From assembly GCF_025144225.1 (NCBI RefSeq), contig NZ_JALXXB010000009.1, forward strand, positions 39,945-103,944: a DNA stretch of 64,000 nucleotides, in the 5' to 3' direction. The position numbers and the translations under genes were made by a program. This DNA is from Aestuariimicrobium sp. p3-SID1156. Its GTDB lineage: Bacteria; Actinomycetota; Actinomycetes; Propionibacteriales; Propionibacteriaceae. Of the stretch, positions 14,220 to 23,217 are shown piece by piece. Below the pieces are notes generated by a model. The model was not told the DNA's origin. It saw only the letters and a program-made list of their open reading frames with translations, and did no database searches. The first letter of the stretch is position 1, and each line of letters starts with the position of its first letter.

Positions 14220-15314
14220 GTGACGTCCTTCCCGCCGCCTGAGGGACGCCCGGTCTTCGCGCCCCCGGGCCCTCCGATGCCGATGGCGAAGCAGCGCCAG
14301 GAGCTCGGGGTGGCCCACACGATCATCGAGCCACCCACCGGCCCCAGCGTTCCACTGTCGAAGCTCGCGCCCGAGGCGGCGCTGCGACGACTCGAGCTCA
14401 CGGTCGTGCGCCGGCTGGAGGGCTTCCTGCACGGCGACCATCTCGGCCTGCTGCCGGGGCCCGGGTCGGACACCAATGACGCCCGCCTCTACCAGCCGGG
14501 CCAGGACGATGTCCGCAAGATGGACTGGGCCGTCACCGCACGCACCACCGAGCCGCACGTCCGCGACACCATGGCTGACCGCGAGCTCGAGGTGTGGGCA
14601 CTGCTGGACGTCACCCCGTCGATGAACTGGGGGACCGAGGGCATCACCAAGCGTGACCTCGGCATCGCCGCGATCGCCACCATCGGCTTCCTGAGCCAAC
14701 GGATGGGTGATCGCTTCGGTGGTCTGGTCATGCGCCAGGACGGCATCCGTCGCATCCCTGCCCGCTCGGGACGCACCGCGCTCTACGCCCTGTTGCGTTC
14801 GATGCTCAACGAGCCGATCGTGCCCGACCGGGCGCCGGGGTCGATGACGTTGGCAGAGGGCATCGAGCAGCTCGCCCGCACCCAGCGTCGTCGGGGCATG
14901 CGCGTGGTCGTCTCCGACTTCCTCAGCCCCGGTGACTCCGAGCTGGACCCCAACATCGAACCGGACTGGGAGCGTTCCCTGCGACGGCTCGCGGTCCGCA
15001 ACCAGGTCCTGGCGGTCGAGGTCGTGGACACCCGCGAGGTGGACTTCCCTGACGTCGGTGAGATCCTGATCAAGGACCCCGAAACCGACTTCTCCCGCTA
15101 CGTCAACACGTCTGATCCCGCCGCTCGCGCACGAATGAATGCGGCCAGCCGAGCCCAGCGCGACCGGGTCAGGATCGCGCTGCGCCGCTCCGGCGTGGGA
15201 CACATCCAGTTGCGTACCGACAGAGACTGGGTGCATGACATTGCCCGTTTCGTGCTCTCCTACCGCCGGACGGCGAGCATGCTCCACACGCCTCCGCAGG
15301 GGGTGAGTCGATGA
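14220..15314 (+). CDS. DUF58 protein of the MoxR/VWA operon
   Basis: A 364-residue product with the DUF58 signature around residues 90-130 (QPGQDDVRKMDWAVTARTTE) followed by a von Willebrand-like fold whose MIDAS-equivalent DVTPSM lies near 133. DUF58 proteins regularly sit between MoxR and membrane VWA proteins and are thought to form an envelope-associated complex with them. GTG start; the stop overlaps the next start by four bases. Confidence 0.88.
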   Translation: MTSFPPPEGRPVFAPPGPPMPMAKQRQELGVAHTIIEPPTGPSVPLSKLAPEAALRRLELTVVRRLEGFLHGDHLGLLPGPGSDTNDARLYQPGQDDVRKMDWAVTARTTEPHVRDTMADRELEVWALLDVTPSMNWGTEGITKRDLGIAAIATIGFLSQRMGDRFGGLVMRQDGIRRIPARSGRTALYALLRSMLNEPIVPDRAPGSMTLAEGIEQLARTQRRRGMRVVVSDFLSPGDSELDPNIEPDWERSLRRLAVRNQVLAVEVVDTREVDFPDVGEILIKDPETDFSRYVNTSDPAARARMNAASRAQRDRVRIALRRSGVGHIQLRTDRDWVHDIARFVLSYRRTASMLHTPPQGVSR

Positions 15315-16270
15315 GCTGGCCGAGTTTCCAGGACCCGCAACGGCTGTGGGTGCTCCTGCTGGTCCCGCTGCTGGTGATCGCCTACGTGATCGTGCTGCGC
15401 CTGCGCAGCAAGCAGGGCATGCGCTTCACCAATACCGGCGTTCTGGGCAAGGTGCTGCCCCGCCAGGCCAACTGGCGGCGCCACCTCGCGGTGGCGATGA
15501 TGCTGCTCTCCCTGGTGGCGCTGTCGCTGGCCTGGGCTCGCCCGCAGGGCATTGAGAAGGTGCCCCGCGAACGCGCCACGATCGTGCTGGTGATCGATGT
15601 GTCACAGTCCATGCAGGCCAAGGACGTGCGTCCCACCAGGCTGGATGCGGCCAAGAAGGCAGCCGTGGAGTTCATGGACTCGCTGCCCGCCAGCTACAAC
15701 GTGTCGGTGATCGCCCTGTCGGGCAAGCCGAGCATCGTGATCCCGCCCAGTGTCGACCGGGCCGCCACGCGGCGTGCAATCAACACCCTGGAGCTGAAGG
15801 ACGGCACCGCCATCGGGGACTCCCTGTTGACGGCGTTGAACGCGTTGAAGATGGCCCCCACCGGCGGGGACAACACCCCCGCACCTGGAGCCATCGTGCT
15901 GCTTTCCGATGGGCAGAACACCCAGGGCCAGTCGCCGGGCCAACAGGCCCAGCGGGCGAAGCAGCAGAAGGTGAAGGTCTACACCATCGCCTACGGCACT
16001 GCCACGGGCTATGTCGACCTCGACGGCAAGCGCGAGCGGGTGGCTCCTGATACCCAGCTGCTCAAAGACATCGCCCAGACCGGCGGGGGCAAGTCCTGGA
16101 CCGCTGACAGCGCCAAGCAGCTGGGCGAGGTCTACAAGGATGTTCGCGGTGAGGTCGGCTACGAGGAGAAGAAGGTCGAGATCACGGCCCAGTGGGCCTT
16201 CTACGCCTTCGCGTTTGCCGTGGTCGGAGCCCTGGCTGCGGTGTCGATGGCAGCGAGGTGGCCCTCATGA
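15311..16270 (+). CDS. VWA-domain membrane protein (BatA-like)
   Basis: A 319-residue protein with two N-terminal membrane helices (~11-30 and ~58-76), a VWA domain with intact MIDAS DVSQS (residues 96-100) plus the later TAIGDSL and LLSDGQNTQG motifs, and a C-terminal helix (~295-315). This topology is that of BatA/BatB-type surface proteins that work with MoxR ATPases. Overlaps both neighbours by four bases. Confidence 0.9.
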   Translation: MSWPSFQDPQRLWVLLLVPLLVIAYVIVLRLRSKQGMRFTNTGVLGKVLPRQANWRRHLAVAMMLLSLVALSLAWARPQGIEKVPRERATIVLVIDVSQSMQAKDVRPTRLDAAKKAAVEFMDSLPASYNVSVIALSGKPSIVIPPSVDRAATRRAINTLELKDGTAIGDSLLTALNALKMAPTGGDNTPAPGAIVLLSDGQNTQGQSPGQQAQRAKQQKVKVYTIAYGTATGYVDLDGKRERVAPDTQLLKDIAQTGGGKSWTADSAKQLGEVYKDVRGEVGYEEKKVEITAQWAFYAFAFAVVGALAAVSMAARWPS

Positions 16271-17217
16271 GCCTGGAATTCCTGCTCCCGCATCGCCTGT
16301 GGTGGCTGATGGTGGTGCCCGCCATCGGGCTCCTCTACTGGTACCTGGGGCAGCTGCGGCCGATGAGTCGCCGCCGATCCCACAAGCTCGACCTGGTGCT
16401 TCCCCGTGAGAAGCCGTGGAAGCGCCACCTCGCCGTGGTCAGCGCCCTGCTGGCGCTGACGTCGTTGGTGGTCGCCTATGCCAAGCCGAAGGACTACACC
16501 GAGGTGCCGCGCGAACGGGCCACCGTGGTAGTTGCCATCGATGTCTCCAGGTCGATGATGGCCGAAGACGTCGCCCCCAACCGCATGGACGCCGCCCAGA
16601 CTGCGGCCAAGGAGTTCCTCAAACTCCTCCCGCCGCGCTTCAACGTGGCCCTGGTGGCCTTTGCCGGGGACGCCCATCTGGTCGTGCCACCGACCACGGA
16701 TCGCGGCACCGTGGCCCGCGCCATCGACAACCTGGAGATGGCCCCCTCCACCGCGATCGGTGATGCCGTCTACAAGAGCCTGGACGCGTTGAAGCTGGTG
16801 CCACCGGATCCGAAGGATGCGGAAGCGACGGCTCCGGCTGCCATCGTGTTGCTGTCGGATGGGGCGACCAACTCGGGGCGTCCCTCGGCGACTGCCGCGC
16901 GCGATGCCCGCAAGCAGGACGTGCCGGTCTACACCATCGCCTATGGCACAGCCACCGGCTACGTCGTGGAGAAGGGCGTGCGCCAGCCGGTGCCGGTGAA
17001 CCACCGCGAGCTGGAGGAGGTCGCCCGGATCTCCGGCGGGAAGAAGCTCTCCGCCACCAGTGACCAGGAACTGTCGGCCGCCTACAAGCAGATCGCCAAG
17101 TCGATCGGCTACGAGAAGGTCTACGTCGAGGTCACCGAGCGGTACGCCGGGTTCGCATTGCTGTTCGGCATCCTGTCGGCGCTGTCGGTGATGTCGCTGG
17201 CGGCGAGGTGGCCGTGA
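16267..17217 (+). CDS. VWA-domain membrane protein (BatB-like, paralogue)
   Basis: A 316-residue paralogue of the preceding gene with the same layout: two N-terminal helices, MIDAS DVSRS (residues 92-96), TAIGDAV, LLSDGATNSG and a C-terminal helix. The ATG at 16267 overlaps the upstream stop (ATGA). The two proteins share blocks such as VYTIAYGTATGYV, so a local duplication is likely. They may form a heterodimeric partner for the MoxR ATPase. Confidence 0.9.
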   Translation: MSLEFLLPHRLWWLMVVPAIGLLYWYLGQLRPMSRRRSHKLDLVLPREKPWKRHLAVVSALLALTSLVVAYAKPKDYTEVPRERATVVVAIDVSRSMMAEDVAPNRMDAAQTAAKEFLKLLPPRFNVALVAFAGDAHLVVPPTTDRGTVARAIDNLEMAPSTAIGDAVYKSLDALKLVPPDPKDAEATAPAAIVLLSDGATNSGRPSATAARDARKQDVPVYTIAYGTATGYVVEKGVRQPVPVNHRELEEVARISGGKKLSATSDQELSAAYKQIAKSIGYEKVYVEVTERYAGFALLFGILSALSVMSLAARWP

Positions 17218-17915
17218 GCGGGGCCCGGGACGGCGGGGTGCTGGAGCGGCTCGCCGCCGTCCAGGAGCGCATTGAACGCGCCTGCACCGTGGTCGGGCGA
17301 GATCCCTCCGAGGTGGCCCTGTTGCCGGTCTCCAAGACCAGGTCGGCGGCCGAGATCGAGCCGGTCGTCGCGGCCGGGTACCGGTCCATGGGGGAGAACC
17401 GGGTCCAGGAAGTCGTCGCCAAGGCCCCCGATCTGCCTCAGGTTTCGTGGACCCTGATTGGACCGCTGCAGAGCAACAAGATGACCAAGGTCGTGCAGCT
17501 CGTGGACCAGTTCCAGGGACTCGACTCGCTGGACATCGCCGAGGGGCTCCACTCCAGGCTCGAAACGGCCGGGCGGGAGCTGGACGTGATGGTGCAGGTC
17601 AACACCTCCGGGGAGCTGACCAAGTCCGGCCTGGCCCCTGACGAGGTGGTGGACTTCTGCCAGCGACTGGGCGAGTTCACGACGCTGAAGCCGGTGGGGT
17701 TGATGACGATCGCCACCAACACCCCGGACCAGGACGAGGTCGCACGCTGCTTCTCCCAGTTGGCGCAGCTTCGCGAGGAACTGCGCCAGGGCCGGGTGGC
17801 GAACACCGAATGGCCGGAGCTGTCGATGGGCATGTCGGCGGACCTGGAGACCGCGATCGCCCACGGGTCGACCATGGTCCGCATCGGACGCGCGATCTTC
17901 GGCGAGCGGGACTGA
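17214..17915 (+). CDS. yggS: YggS/PLPBP-family PLP-binding protein
   Basis: A 233-residue PLP-homeostasis protein. The PLP lysine is in LLPVSKTR (Lys 41); GENRVQE, WTLIGPLQSNK, MVQVNTSGELTKSGL, GLMTIA and ELSMGMSADLE are family signatures, the last binding the phosphate. The GTG start at 17214 overlaps the preceding stop (GTGA). It is normally in the division cluster near ftsZ; here it is coupled to the MoxR/VWA operon. Confidence 0.93.
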   Translation: MSGARDGGVLERLAAVQERIERACTVVGRDPSEVALLPVSKTRSAAEIEPVVAAGYRSMGENRVQEVVAKAPDLPQVSWTLIGPLQSNKMTKVVQLVDQFQGLDSLDIAEGLHSRLETAGRELDVMVQVNTSGELTKSGLAPDEVVDFCQRLGEFTTLKPVGLMTIATNTPDQDEVARCFSQLAQLREELRQGRVANTEWPELSMGMSADLETAIAHGSTMVRIGRAIFGERD

Positions 17916-17922
17916 GAAGCAC

Positions 17923-18393
17923 CTACTGGTGCTCGAGCACTTCGCGGATGTGGGACCTGTCCTCGAACAGCCATGGGGCATTGTCTCGAGCACACTCGAA
18001 CTGGCCCACAGCAGCATCGACATCCCCGGCCTGGAGGAGTAGGTCCCCCATCCGGACCTGGACCGAAGGGTCCAGCAGACATTCTCGGCTCAGTACGCAG
18101 GTGATGACATCAGCCGCCTGAAACCCATGACCAGCCCCCAACAACGTCTCAGCGATCCGGAGAAGCAGGGGGATTCGTGCGCGGTCGTGGCGTGGCCAGG
18201 TGAGAACCACACGAACGGCTTCCTCCAGCAAAGCGCGTCCCACTGAGGATTGACCTGCAGCGAATCTGCTGCTCGCAAGGCCCACCAACGCCGACGCATG
18301 GCGGTGCTCTGTCACGCTTGCGGCCTGAAGCAGACAGGCCTCGGGCGTGCAGTCGTGGTCTTCATGAGCTTCTCGCGCCTTCGACCCAGCCAT
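17923..18393 (-). CDS. TPR-like hypothetical protein
   Basis: A 156-residue helical protein with repeated ~34-residue helix pairs (ASALVGLASSRFAAGQ, RIPLLLRIAETLLGAG, QVRMGDLLLQAGDVDAAV) suggestive of tetratricopeptide-like packing. It starts with a short acidic His/Asp-rich N-terminus and lies 10 bases after the HhH-GPD-like gene on the same strand, so the two are probably co-expressed. Convergent with yggS. Lower-GC third positions than the flanking core genes hint at acquisition. Confidence 0.6.
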   Translation of the reverse strand: MAGSKAREAHEDHDCTPEACLLQAASVTEHRHASALVGLASSRFAAGQSSVGRALLEEAVRVVLTWPRHDRARIPLLLRIAETLLGAGHGFQAADVITCVLSRECLLDPSVQVRMGDLLLQAGDVDAAVGQFECARDNAPWLFEDRSHIREVLEHQ

Positions 18394-18403
18394 GCTCCAA
18401 TGC

Positions 18404-19102
18404 CTATTCGACGCTGGCCCGTCCGCTGGCCTTGCGCCAGATCGCATGGTCCAGGGATGAGGCATCAACACCAAGTTGGGACGCGGCCGAGTTGACGAGC
18501 GTCGCGACCTGATCGGCCGACAGTGCGGGCTGGGAAACGGCGGAACGCACGTAGCGAAGGATCCAGGTGTCGGGCTTGGTGTCAGAGAATCCGACCTGCA
18601 TCGTGAAGTACCGCCACAGGGTCGGTCCGCACCCCCGAACACTGAGGAATGCCTTCTTGGCGTTCGCCACTCCTTCTGTGGAGTCTCTGGCTGATCGGAG
18701 GTCAGCGGCACTGTGCACCCCCGCAGTCGCCAGAGCATGGGCGGCGTCCAGCACAACCTGAGCCTTCGTTCGTCCAGCCAGTTGGCTGTTGTTGCTCAGG
18801 ATCCTGAGGAAGGTTTCCTCGTCATAGCTCCCGAGGGCAGCAAGGTCATTGGCGACACCGGTTGCGGAGGTCGAATCTCCGCGCCGATGGTCACGCCACG
18901 CACTCACGACGGCCTGCACTCCCGTGGCTGGTCGGCCGTCCTGCGCGGGTTGGCCGTAGCGTGCTCTCGCTGAGAAGATCGCGTCAATCAGTGCCAGTTC
19001 AACGTCCTCAGGCCATCGCTGAGGTCCTTGGACGATCGGCTGCGGGATGTCTTCCCGGATGTGGCGAGCGAGCTTTCCTGACAGATCTGAATCGACGTGC
19101 AT
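18404..19102 (-). CDS. HhH-GPD-like (DNA glycosylase fold) protein
   Basis: A 232-residue protein. The central part has a helix-hairpin-helix, AFLSVRGCGPTLWRYF (~152-167), followed by GFSDTKPDTWILRYV with an aspartate (~178) where HhH-GPD glycosylases keep their catalytic Asp. No iron-sulfur cysteine cluster is present. ATG at 19102 follows GAAGGG; a TTG at 19156 would add 18 residues. It may be a base-excision enzyme or a DNA-binding relative. With the TPR-like gene it forms an accessory two-gene unit between core genes. Confidence 0.6.
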   Translation of the reverse strand: MHVDSDLSGKLARHIREDIPQPIVQGPQRWPEDVELALIDAIFSARARYGQPAQDGRPATGVQAVVSAWRDHRRGDSTSATGVANDLAALGSYDEETFLRILSNNSQLAGRTKAQVVLDAAHALATAGVHSAADLRSARDSTEGVANAKKAFLSVRGCGPTLWRYFTMQVGFSDTKPDTWILRYVRSAVSQPALSADQVATLVNSAASQLGVDASSLDHAIWRKASGRASVE

Positions 19103-19186
19103 TGGGAACCCTTCTTCTTTGAGGAGTGTCCACAAGGTATCAAGCCGCCCTGACAAGATTTGCGCCGTCCGGGCTGGGAGGCGGAC

Positions 19187-20698
19187 TCAATTGCCCAAGA
19201 AGGTGCGCAGCGTGTCGATCGTGTCTGCCGCGGAGGGCGACTTGTCCGGGCGATAGGTCTTCACCCGGGCGAAGCGCAGCGCGACTCCACCGGGGTACCT
19301 CGACGAGCGCTGCACCCCGTCGATGGCGACCTCCACCACCGTCAGCGGCTCCACGAAGACCGCCGAGCGGGTGCGACGGGTCTCGATGGTGGGGAAGTGC
19401 TCGGTCTGCCAGCGCAGGATCTCATCGGTCATCCCCTTGAAGGTCTTGCCGACCATGACGAACCCTCCGGTGCTGGGGTCGCGGGCGCCGAGGTGGATGT
19501 TCGACAGCCATCCTTGGCGGCGTCCAGAACCCCACTCGACCGCGAGCACGACCAGGTCGAGGGTGATCACCGGCTTGACCTTGCGCCACTCCTTGCCGCG
19601 ACGACCCGCGACATAGGGGGCGTCGAGCGCTTTGAGGACCACCCCTTCGTGCCCCGCTGCCAGGGCGCGGCGGGCGAACTCCTCGGCCACGGCCGGATCG
19701 GCGGTCTGGACGCTCGGCACGACCAGCTCACCCACCGTGGGCAAGAGCAGTTCGCGGCGTCTGGTCAGGGGCTCGTCGAGCAGGTCCTGGCCGTCCAGGT
19801 GCAGCAGGTCGAAGAACCAGGGACGCAGTACCCGGTCTGCAGCCTGGACGCCGCCGAAGCGGCTCATGCTCTCCTGGAAGGGGCGCGGGGAACCGTCCTC
19901 GGTGAGCAGCAGGGTTTCCCCGTCGAGGACCACGTCGCGCGCCGGAAGCTGCCGCACCACGTCCACGATCTCCGGTACTCGTCCGGTGATGTCGGCCAGG
20001 GAGCGGGTGAACACGCCGACCTCGTTGCCGCTGCGGTGGACCTGGATGCGGGCTCCGTCCAGCTTGTACTCCACGGACGCTTCGCCGAGTTCGCGGGTGG
20101 CATCTTCCACCTCGCCACCGGGGGAGGCGAGCATGGGCAGGATCGGGGTGCCGACGCTCAGCCCCACCTCAGTCAGCGAACTCGGGTCCGTCAGGGCCAG
20201 GGACGCAGTCCTGGCGGGGTCGCCCGTGAGCATCGCTGCTCGTCGGGCCAGGGCTGCGGGGACTTCGGCTGCGCGGGCGATGGCATCGACCAGCACCCCC
20301 TCCAAGGCGCCTGTCCGCATTTCGCCGGTGAGTGACCGGATGATGAAGTTCCGCTCTGGACCGGTTGCGCGTCCCAGGAGGTCGTGCAGGAGTTGCTGTC
20401 GCGTGGCCGTTGAACCCGTTCCGTGGGCCTGGGCCAGCTGGGTCAGCGCCGAGTCCACCTTGGCGATGGTCAGGGGATCCTGCCGATCGTTGCTGGTCGG
20501 GGGAGTGGCGGCCATCAGCGTGCGCCAGCCAACACCCACCCGCCCCTGCCGGGGCCGACCCAGCAAGAGCCCGACGGCTGGCTCCACGTCAGCAGGCGCC
20601 AGCTCCCGCAACAGGCCTGCCAGGCGCTCTGCCTTCTGCGTTCGGGAGCGGGTCGCGGACACCTCTGCCTCGGCAGCAACGAGCTGGCCCAGCAACAT
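19187..20698 (-). CDS. ATP-dependent DNA ligase
   Basis: A 503-residue ligase: N-terminal DNA-binding domain (~1-190), adenylation domain with EYKLDGARIQVHR (nucleophile Lys 212), then FFDLLHLDG, EGVVLKALDAPY and KVKPVITLDLVVLAVEWG motifs and a C-terminal OB fold. This is the LigB/LigD-independent actinobacterial type that supplements NAD-dependent LigA, probably in repair. The ATG at 20698 lies just after the upstream peptidase stop, so both may be co-transcribed. Confidence 0.93.
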   Translation of the reverse strand: MLLGQLVAAEAEVSATRSRTQKAERLAGLLRELAPADVEPAVGLLLGRPRQGRVGVGWRTLMAATPPTSNDRQDPLTIAKVDSALTQLAQAHGTGSTATRQQLLHDLLGRATGPERNFIIRSLTGEMRTGALEGVLVDAIARAAEVPAALARRAAMLTGDPARTASLALTDPSSLTEVGLSVGTPILPMLASPGGEVEDATRELGEASVEYKLDGARIQVHRSGNEVGVFTRSLADITGRVPEIVDVVRQLPARDVVLDGETLLLTEDGSPRPFQESMSRFGGVQAADRVLRPWFFDLLHLDGQDLLDEPLTRRRELLLPTVGELVVPSVQTADPAVAEEFARRALAAGHEGVVLKALDAPYVAGRRGKEWRKVKPVITLDLVVLAVEWGSGRRQGWLSNIHLGARDPSTGGFVMVGKTFKGMTDEILRWQTEHFPTIETRRTRSAVFVEPLTVVEVAIDGVQRSSRYPGGVALRFARVKTYRPDKSPSAADTIDTLRTFLGN

Positions 20699-20700
20699 GA

Positions 20701-22629
20701 TCAGAGCCAGTCGAGGTCGGGTAGATCGTCGGGGGAGTCGAGGCCCCACAGCTTGCAGTAGAAGGCCTGCTCGGCCAGCAGGGCGTGGCGTCGGGAGTCC
20801 ATCCGACGGAAACCGTGGCCCTCGCCCTCGAACATGACCAGCGCCACCGGCTGGCCCGCCTCCTTCACGGCAGCAGCCATCGACTCGGCCTGGTTCGGCG
20901 GCACCACCTTGTCATCGGTGCCCTGCAGGATGAGCATCGGGGTGGCCAGCTTGTCGACGTGCTTGATGGGGGAGCGCTCGGCGTACAGGTCGGCTGCCTC
21001 CGGCCACGGACCTACCAGCCCATCGGGGTAGCGGGCCTCGAACTTGTGGGTGTCGGTGGCCAGTGTCGCCAGGTCACCGATGCCGTAGCGACTGACCCCG
21101 GCGGTGTAGGTGTCGGTGGTGACCAGGCTCTGCAAGGTGGTGTAGCCGCCGGCGGAACCGCCCGTGATGGCCACCCGCCGGGGGTCGACCCGGCCCTCGC
21201 GGACGAGGTGTTCCACGACCGCACGGCAGTCGTCCACGTCGACGATGCCCCAGTTGCCTCGCAAGCGCTCCCGGTACTGGCGGCCGAACCCGCTCGAACC
21301 GCCGTAGTTCACGTCGACCACGGCGAACCCGCGCGAGGTCCAGTACTGCACCTTGCTGTTCAGCCCGGGCAGCGCCATCGAGGTCGGCCCGCCATGGGAG
21401 AGCACGACCAGCGGCGGACGTTCACCCTCTGGACCGGTGATCTCAGGGTGCTGGGGCGGATAGAAGAAGGCCTGGACGCGCCCATGAGGTCCGTCCACCC
21501 ACAGGTTCTCCGGGATGCTCACGGTGCCGGGGGCGGGCGGGCGACCAGATCCGTGGACGGGTTCCGCGCGTCCGGTCAGGGGGTCGAGCATGATCAGCTC
21601 GTCAGGTCGGTCGGTGAAGGACATGATCAGGTACACGGCATGGTCATCGGCCGCCATCGACTGGACCGAGGCCATCGACCGCAGGTGCGGATCGGACGCC
21701 AGCTCGATCTCACCCTCGCCGGAAAGCGGCGCTCGGACCAGCTCCAGGCGTCCATCGACCAGGCGCATGCCGACCACGAACTCGGGCCGGCTCCTGGGGA
21801 AGAGCGCCCAGTGGTTGTTGCCCAGCGTCCACAGGGGCATCTCATGGTCATGCCGGGTCGTGGTGAGTGAGCGCGACCCCTCCTCGGCATTCCACGCGTA
21901 GAAGTTCCAGAAGCCGTGCGGGTCGTCGACGTAGACCAGCTCCCCACCAGCCCAGCGCGGATGCAGTCCGGACCAACCCTCGGCCACGATCGTCGGTTCG
22001 CTGATCCCCAGCGCGTCCAGGTCCATGTCGGCCACCTTGATGCGGGTGGAGTCCCACGGCATGTTGGGGTGGTCCCACTCACACCAGGCCAGGCGCCCGT
22101 CCTCGGACAGTTCCGGGTCGGCGTAGAAGCTCGCACCTTCGACCAGCACGATCGGTTCCTGCTCGCCGCGGTCGAGACGGAAGGCCACGATGCGCGTGAC
22201 CGCCTCTCCCTCGCCGCGGTGGTCCTCCTGGATCGCCAACAGCAGGCCGCGGCGGGTGTGCAGGCGCAGGTCGCCATAGGCCACCTGATCCGTGGCGCTG
22301 CTCAACGGCACGAAGGGACGCGTCCAGCCGCCGACTTGGACCTGTCGGCGCCGATCGTCAACCAGAGCGAGGGTTGCGTCATCGACGCTCCACGCCCCGC
22401 CGCCGTACTCCATCACGCGCGAGCGGACATCGAACTGCTCGGCATCCTCGAAGACGCCGCCGTTGTGGGCGCGGTGCATTACGGTCGAGCGGCCGTTCTC
22501 GGTCGGCCGGGACTCGGACCAGAAGACGCCACCGTCGCTGGTCTGGACCTCCTGGAGGGACACCGATCCACGCAACACCTCATCCGCAGGGGTGGTCCCC
22601 GGCCAACTTCCATAGGGCATCTCGGTCAT
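20701..22629 (-). CDS. S9-family serine peptidase (prolyl oligopeptidase-like)
   Basis: About 642 residues with an N-terminal beta-propeller and a C-terminal alpha/beta-hydrolase. Counting from an upstream in-frame ATG at 22659, the triad is Ser 502 (GGSAGG), Asp ~582 (GTDDKV) and His 615 (EGHGFR). No signal peptide, so cytosolic. I prefer the ATG at 22629 because a TAGAGT box ends seven bases before it and would begin a leaderless message there. Confidence 0.9.
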   Translation of the reverse strand: MTEMPYGSWPGTTPADEVLRGSVSLQEVQTSDGGVFWSESRPTENGRSTVMHRAHNGGVFEDAEQFDVRSRVMEYGGGAWSVDDATLALVDDRRRQVQVGGWTRPFVPLSSATDQVAYGDLRLHTRRGLLLAIQEDHRGEGEAVTRIVAFRLDRGEQEPIVLVEGASFYADPELSEDGRLAWCEWDHPNMPWDSTRIKVADMDLDALGISEPTIVAEGWSGLHPRWAGGELVYVDDPHGFWNFYAWNAEEGSRSLTTTRHDHEMPLWTLGNNHWALFPRSRPEFVVGMRLVDGRLELVRAPLSGEGEIELASDPHLRSMASVQSMAADDHAVYLIMSFTDRPDELIMLDPLTGRAEPVHGSGRPPAPGTVSIPENLWVDGPHGRVQAFFYPPQHPEITGPEGERPPLVVLSHGGPTSMALPGLNSKVQYWTSRGFAVVDVNYGGSSGFGRQYRERLRGNWGIVDVDDCRAVVEHLVREGRVDPRRVAITGGSAGGYTTLQSLVTTDTYTAGVSRYGIGDLATLATDTHKFEARYPDGLVGPWPEAADLYAERSPIKHVDKLATPMLILQGTDDKVVPPNQAESMAAAVKEAGQPVALVMFEGEGHGFRRMDSRRHALLAEQAFYCKLWGLDSPDDLPDLDWL

Positions 22630-22636
22630 GCCGCCC

Positions 22637-22642
22637 ACTCTA
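22637..22642 (-). promoter_or_regulatory. -10 box of a probable leaderless promoter (S9 peptidase)
   Basis: TAGAGT on the minus strand, seven bases before the ATG at 22629. Confidence 0.5.
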
Positions 22643-22668
22643 GGCTCTGGGTGCGACACACTGGCCCC

Positions 22669-23217
22669 ATGCTTCCCGACCGAGTCCTGACCACGACGTT
22701 CACCCTGGCGCGCCGCCCGCTGCTGACGGCGCTGCTCGTGGGTGGCCTGACGGCCTGCGAGTATCCGCGCGACCCGGACGGGACCCTTGAGCGGGTGCTC
22801 ACCGACAAGAAGCTCCGCGTGGGCGTCTCGCCCTCAGAGCCGTGGGTCGAGGTGGGCAAGGTGGACCATCCCGTGGGCAGGGCCAGCGAACACCAGATCG
22901 GTGGCGTTGAACCCCGCCTGGTCAGCGGGTTCGCCAAGCACCTGGGTGTGGAGCCGGTCTGGGAGGTGGACGGTGAAGCGGGGCTGGTCGAGAAGATTGA
23001 ACTGGGGATGCTCGACCTGGCGATCGGTGGCTTCACCGCCGACTCGCAGTGGACCTCGAAGATGGGTGTCACCCGCGCCTACACCAAGGCTCGCGACGGC
23101 CACGGCAAGAAGAAGGGACATGTGATCGGCGCCCCATTGGGAGAGAACGCCTTCATCTCAGAGCTGGAGCGCTACCTGGACTCCCGCCCCGCTGCGGAGA
23201 AGGGAGGAGAGCAGTGA
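22669..23217 (+). CDS. Short solute-binding-like lipoprotein
   Basis: A 182-residue product with a twin-basic hydrophobic N-terminus ending in LTAC (Cys 30), so a lipoprotein. The mature part resembles the first half of family-3 amino-acid-binding proteins: LRVGVSPSEPW, then GVEPRLVSGFAKHLG and LDLAIGGFTADSQW. Family members are ~250 residues, so the second lobe is shortened or absent. It overlaps the cation-efflux gene by four bases, with no ABC permease nearby, which suggests an altered role such as metal capture. Confidence 0.65.
   Translation: MLPDRVLTTTFTLARRPLLTALLVGGLTACEYPRDPDGTLERVLTDKKLRVGVSPSEPWVEVGKVDHPVGRASEHQIGGVEPRLVSGFAKHLGVEPVWEVDGEAGLVEKIELGMLDLAIGGFTADSQWTSKMGVTRAYTKARDGHGKKKGHVIGAPLGENAFISELERYLDSRPAAEKGGEQ

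Noticed and set aside
13128..15287. A 719-codon leftward frame
   Set aside because: High-GC shadow of the moxR and DUF58 genes, which have intact catalytic motifs on the other strand.
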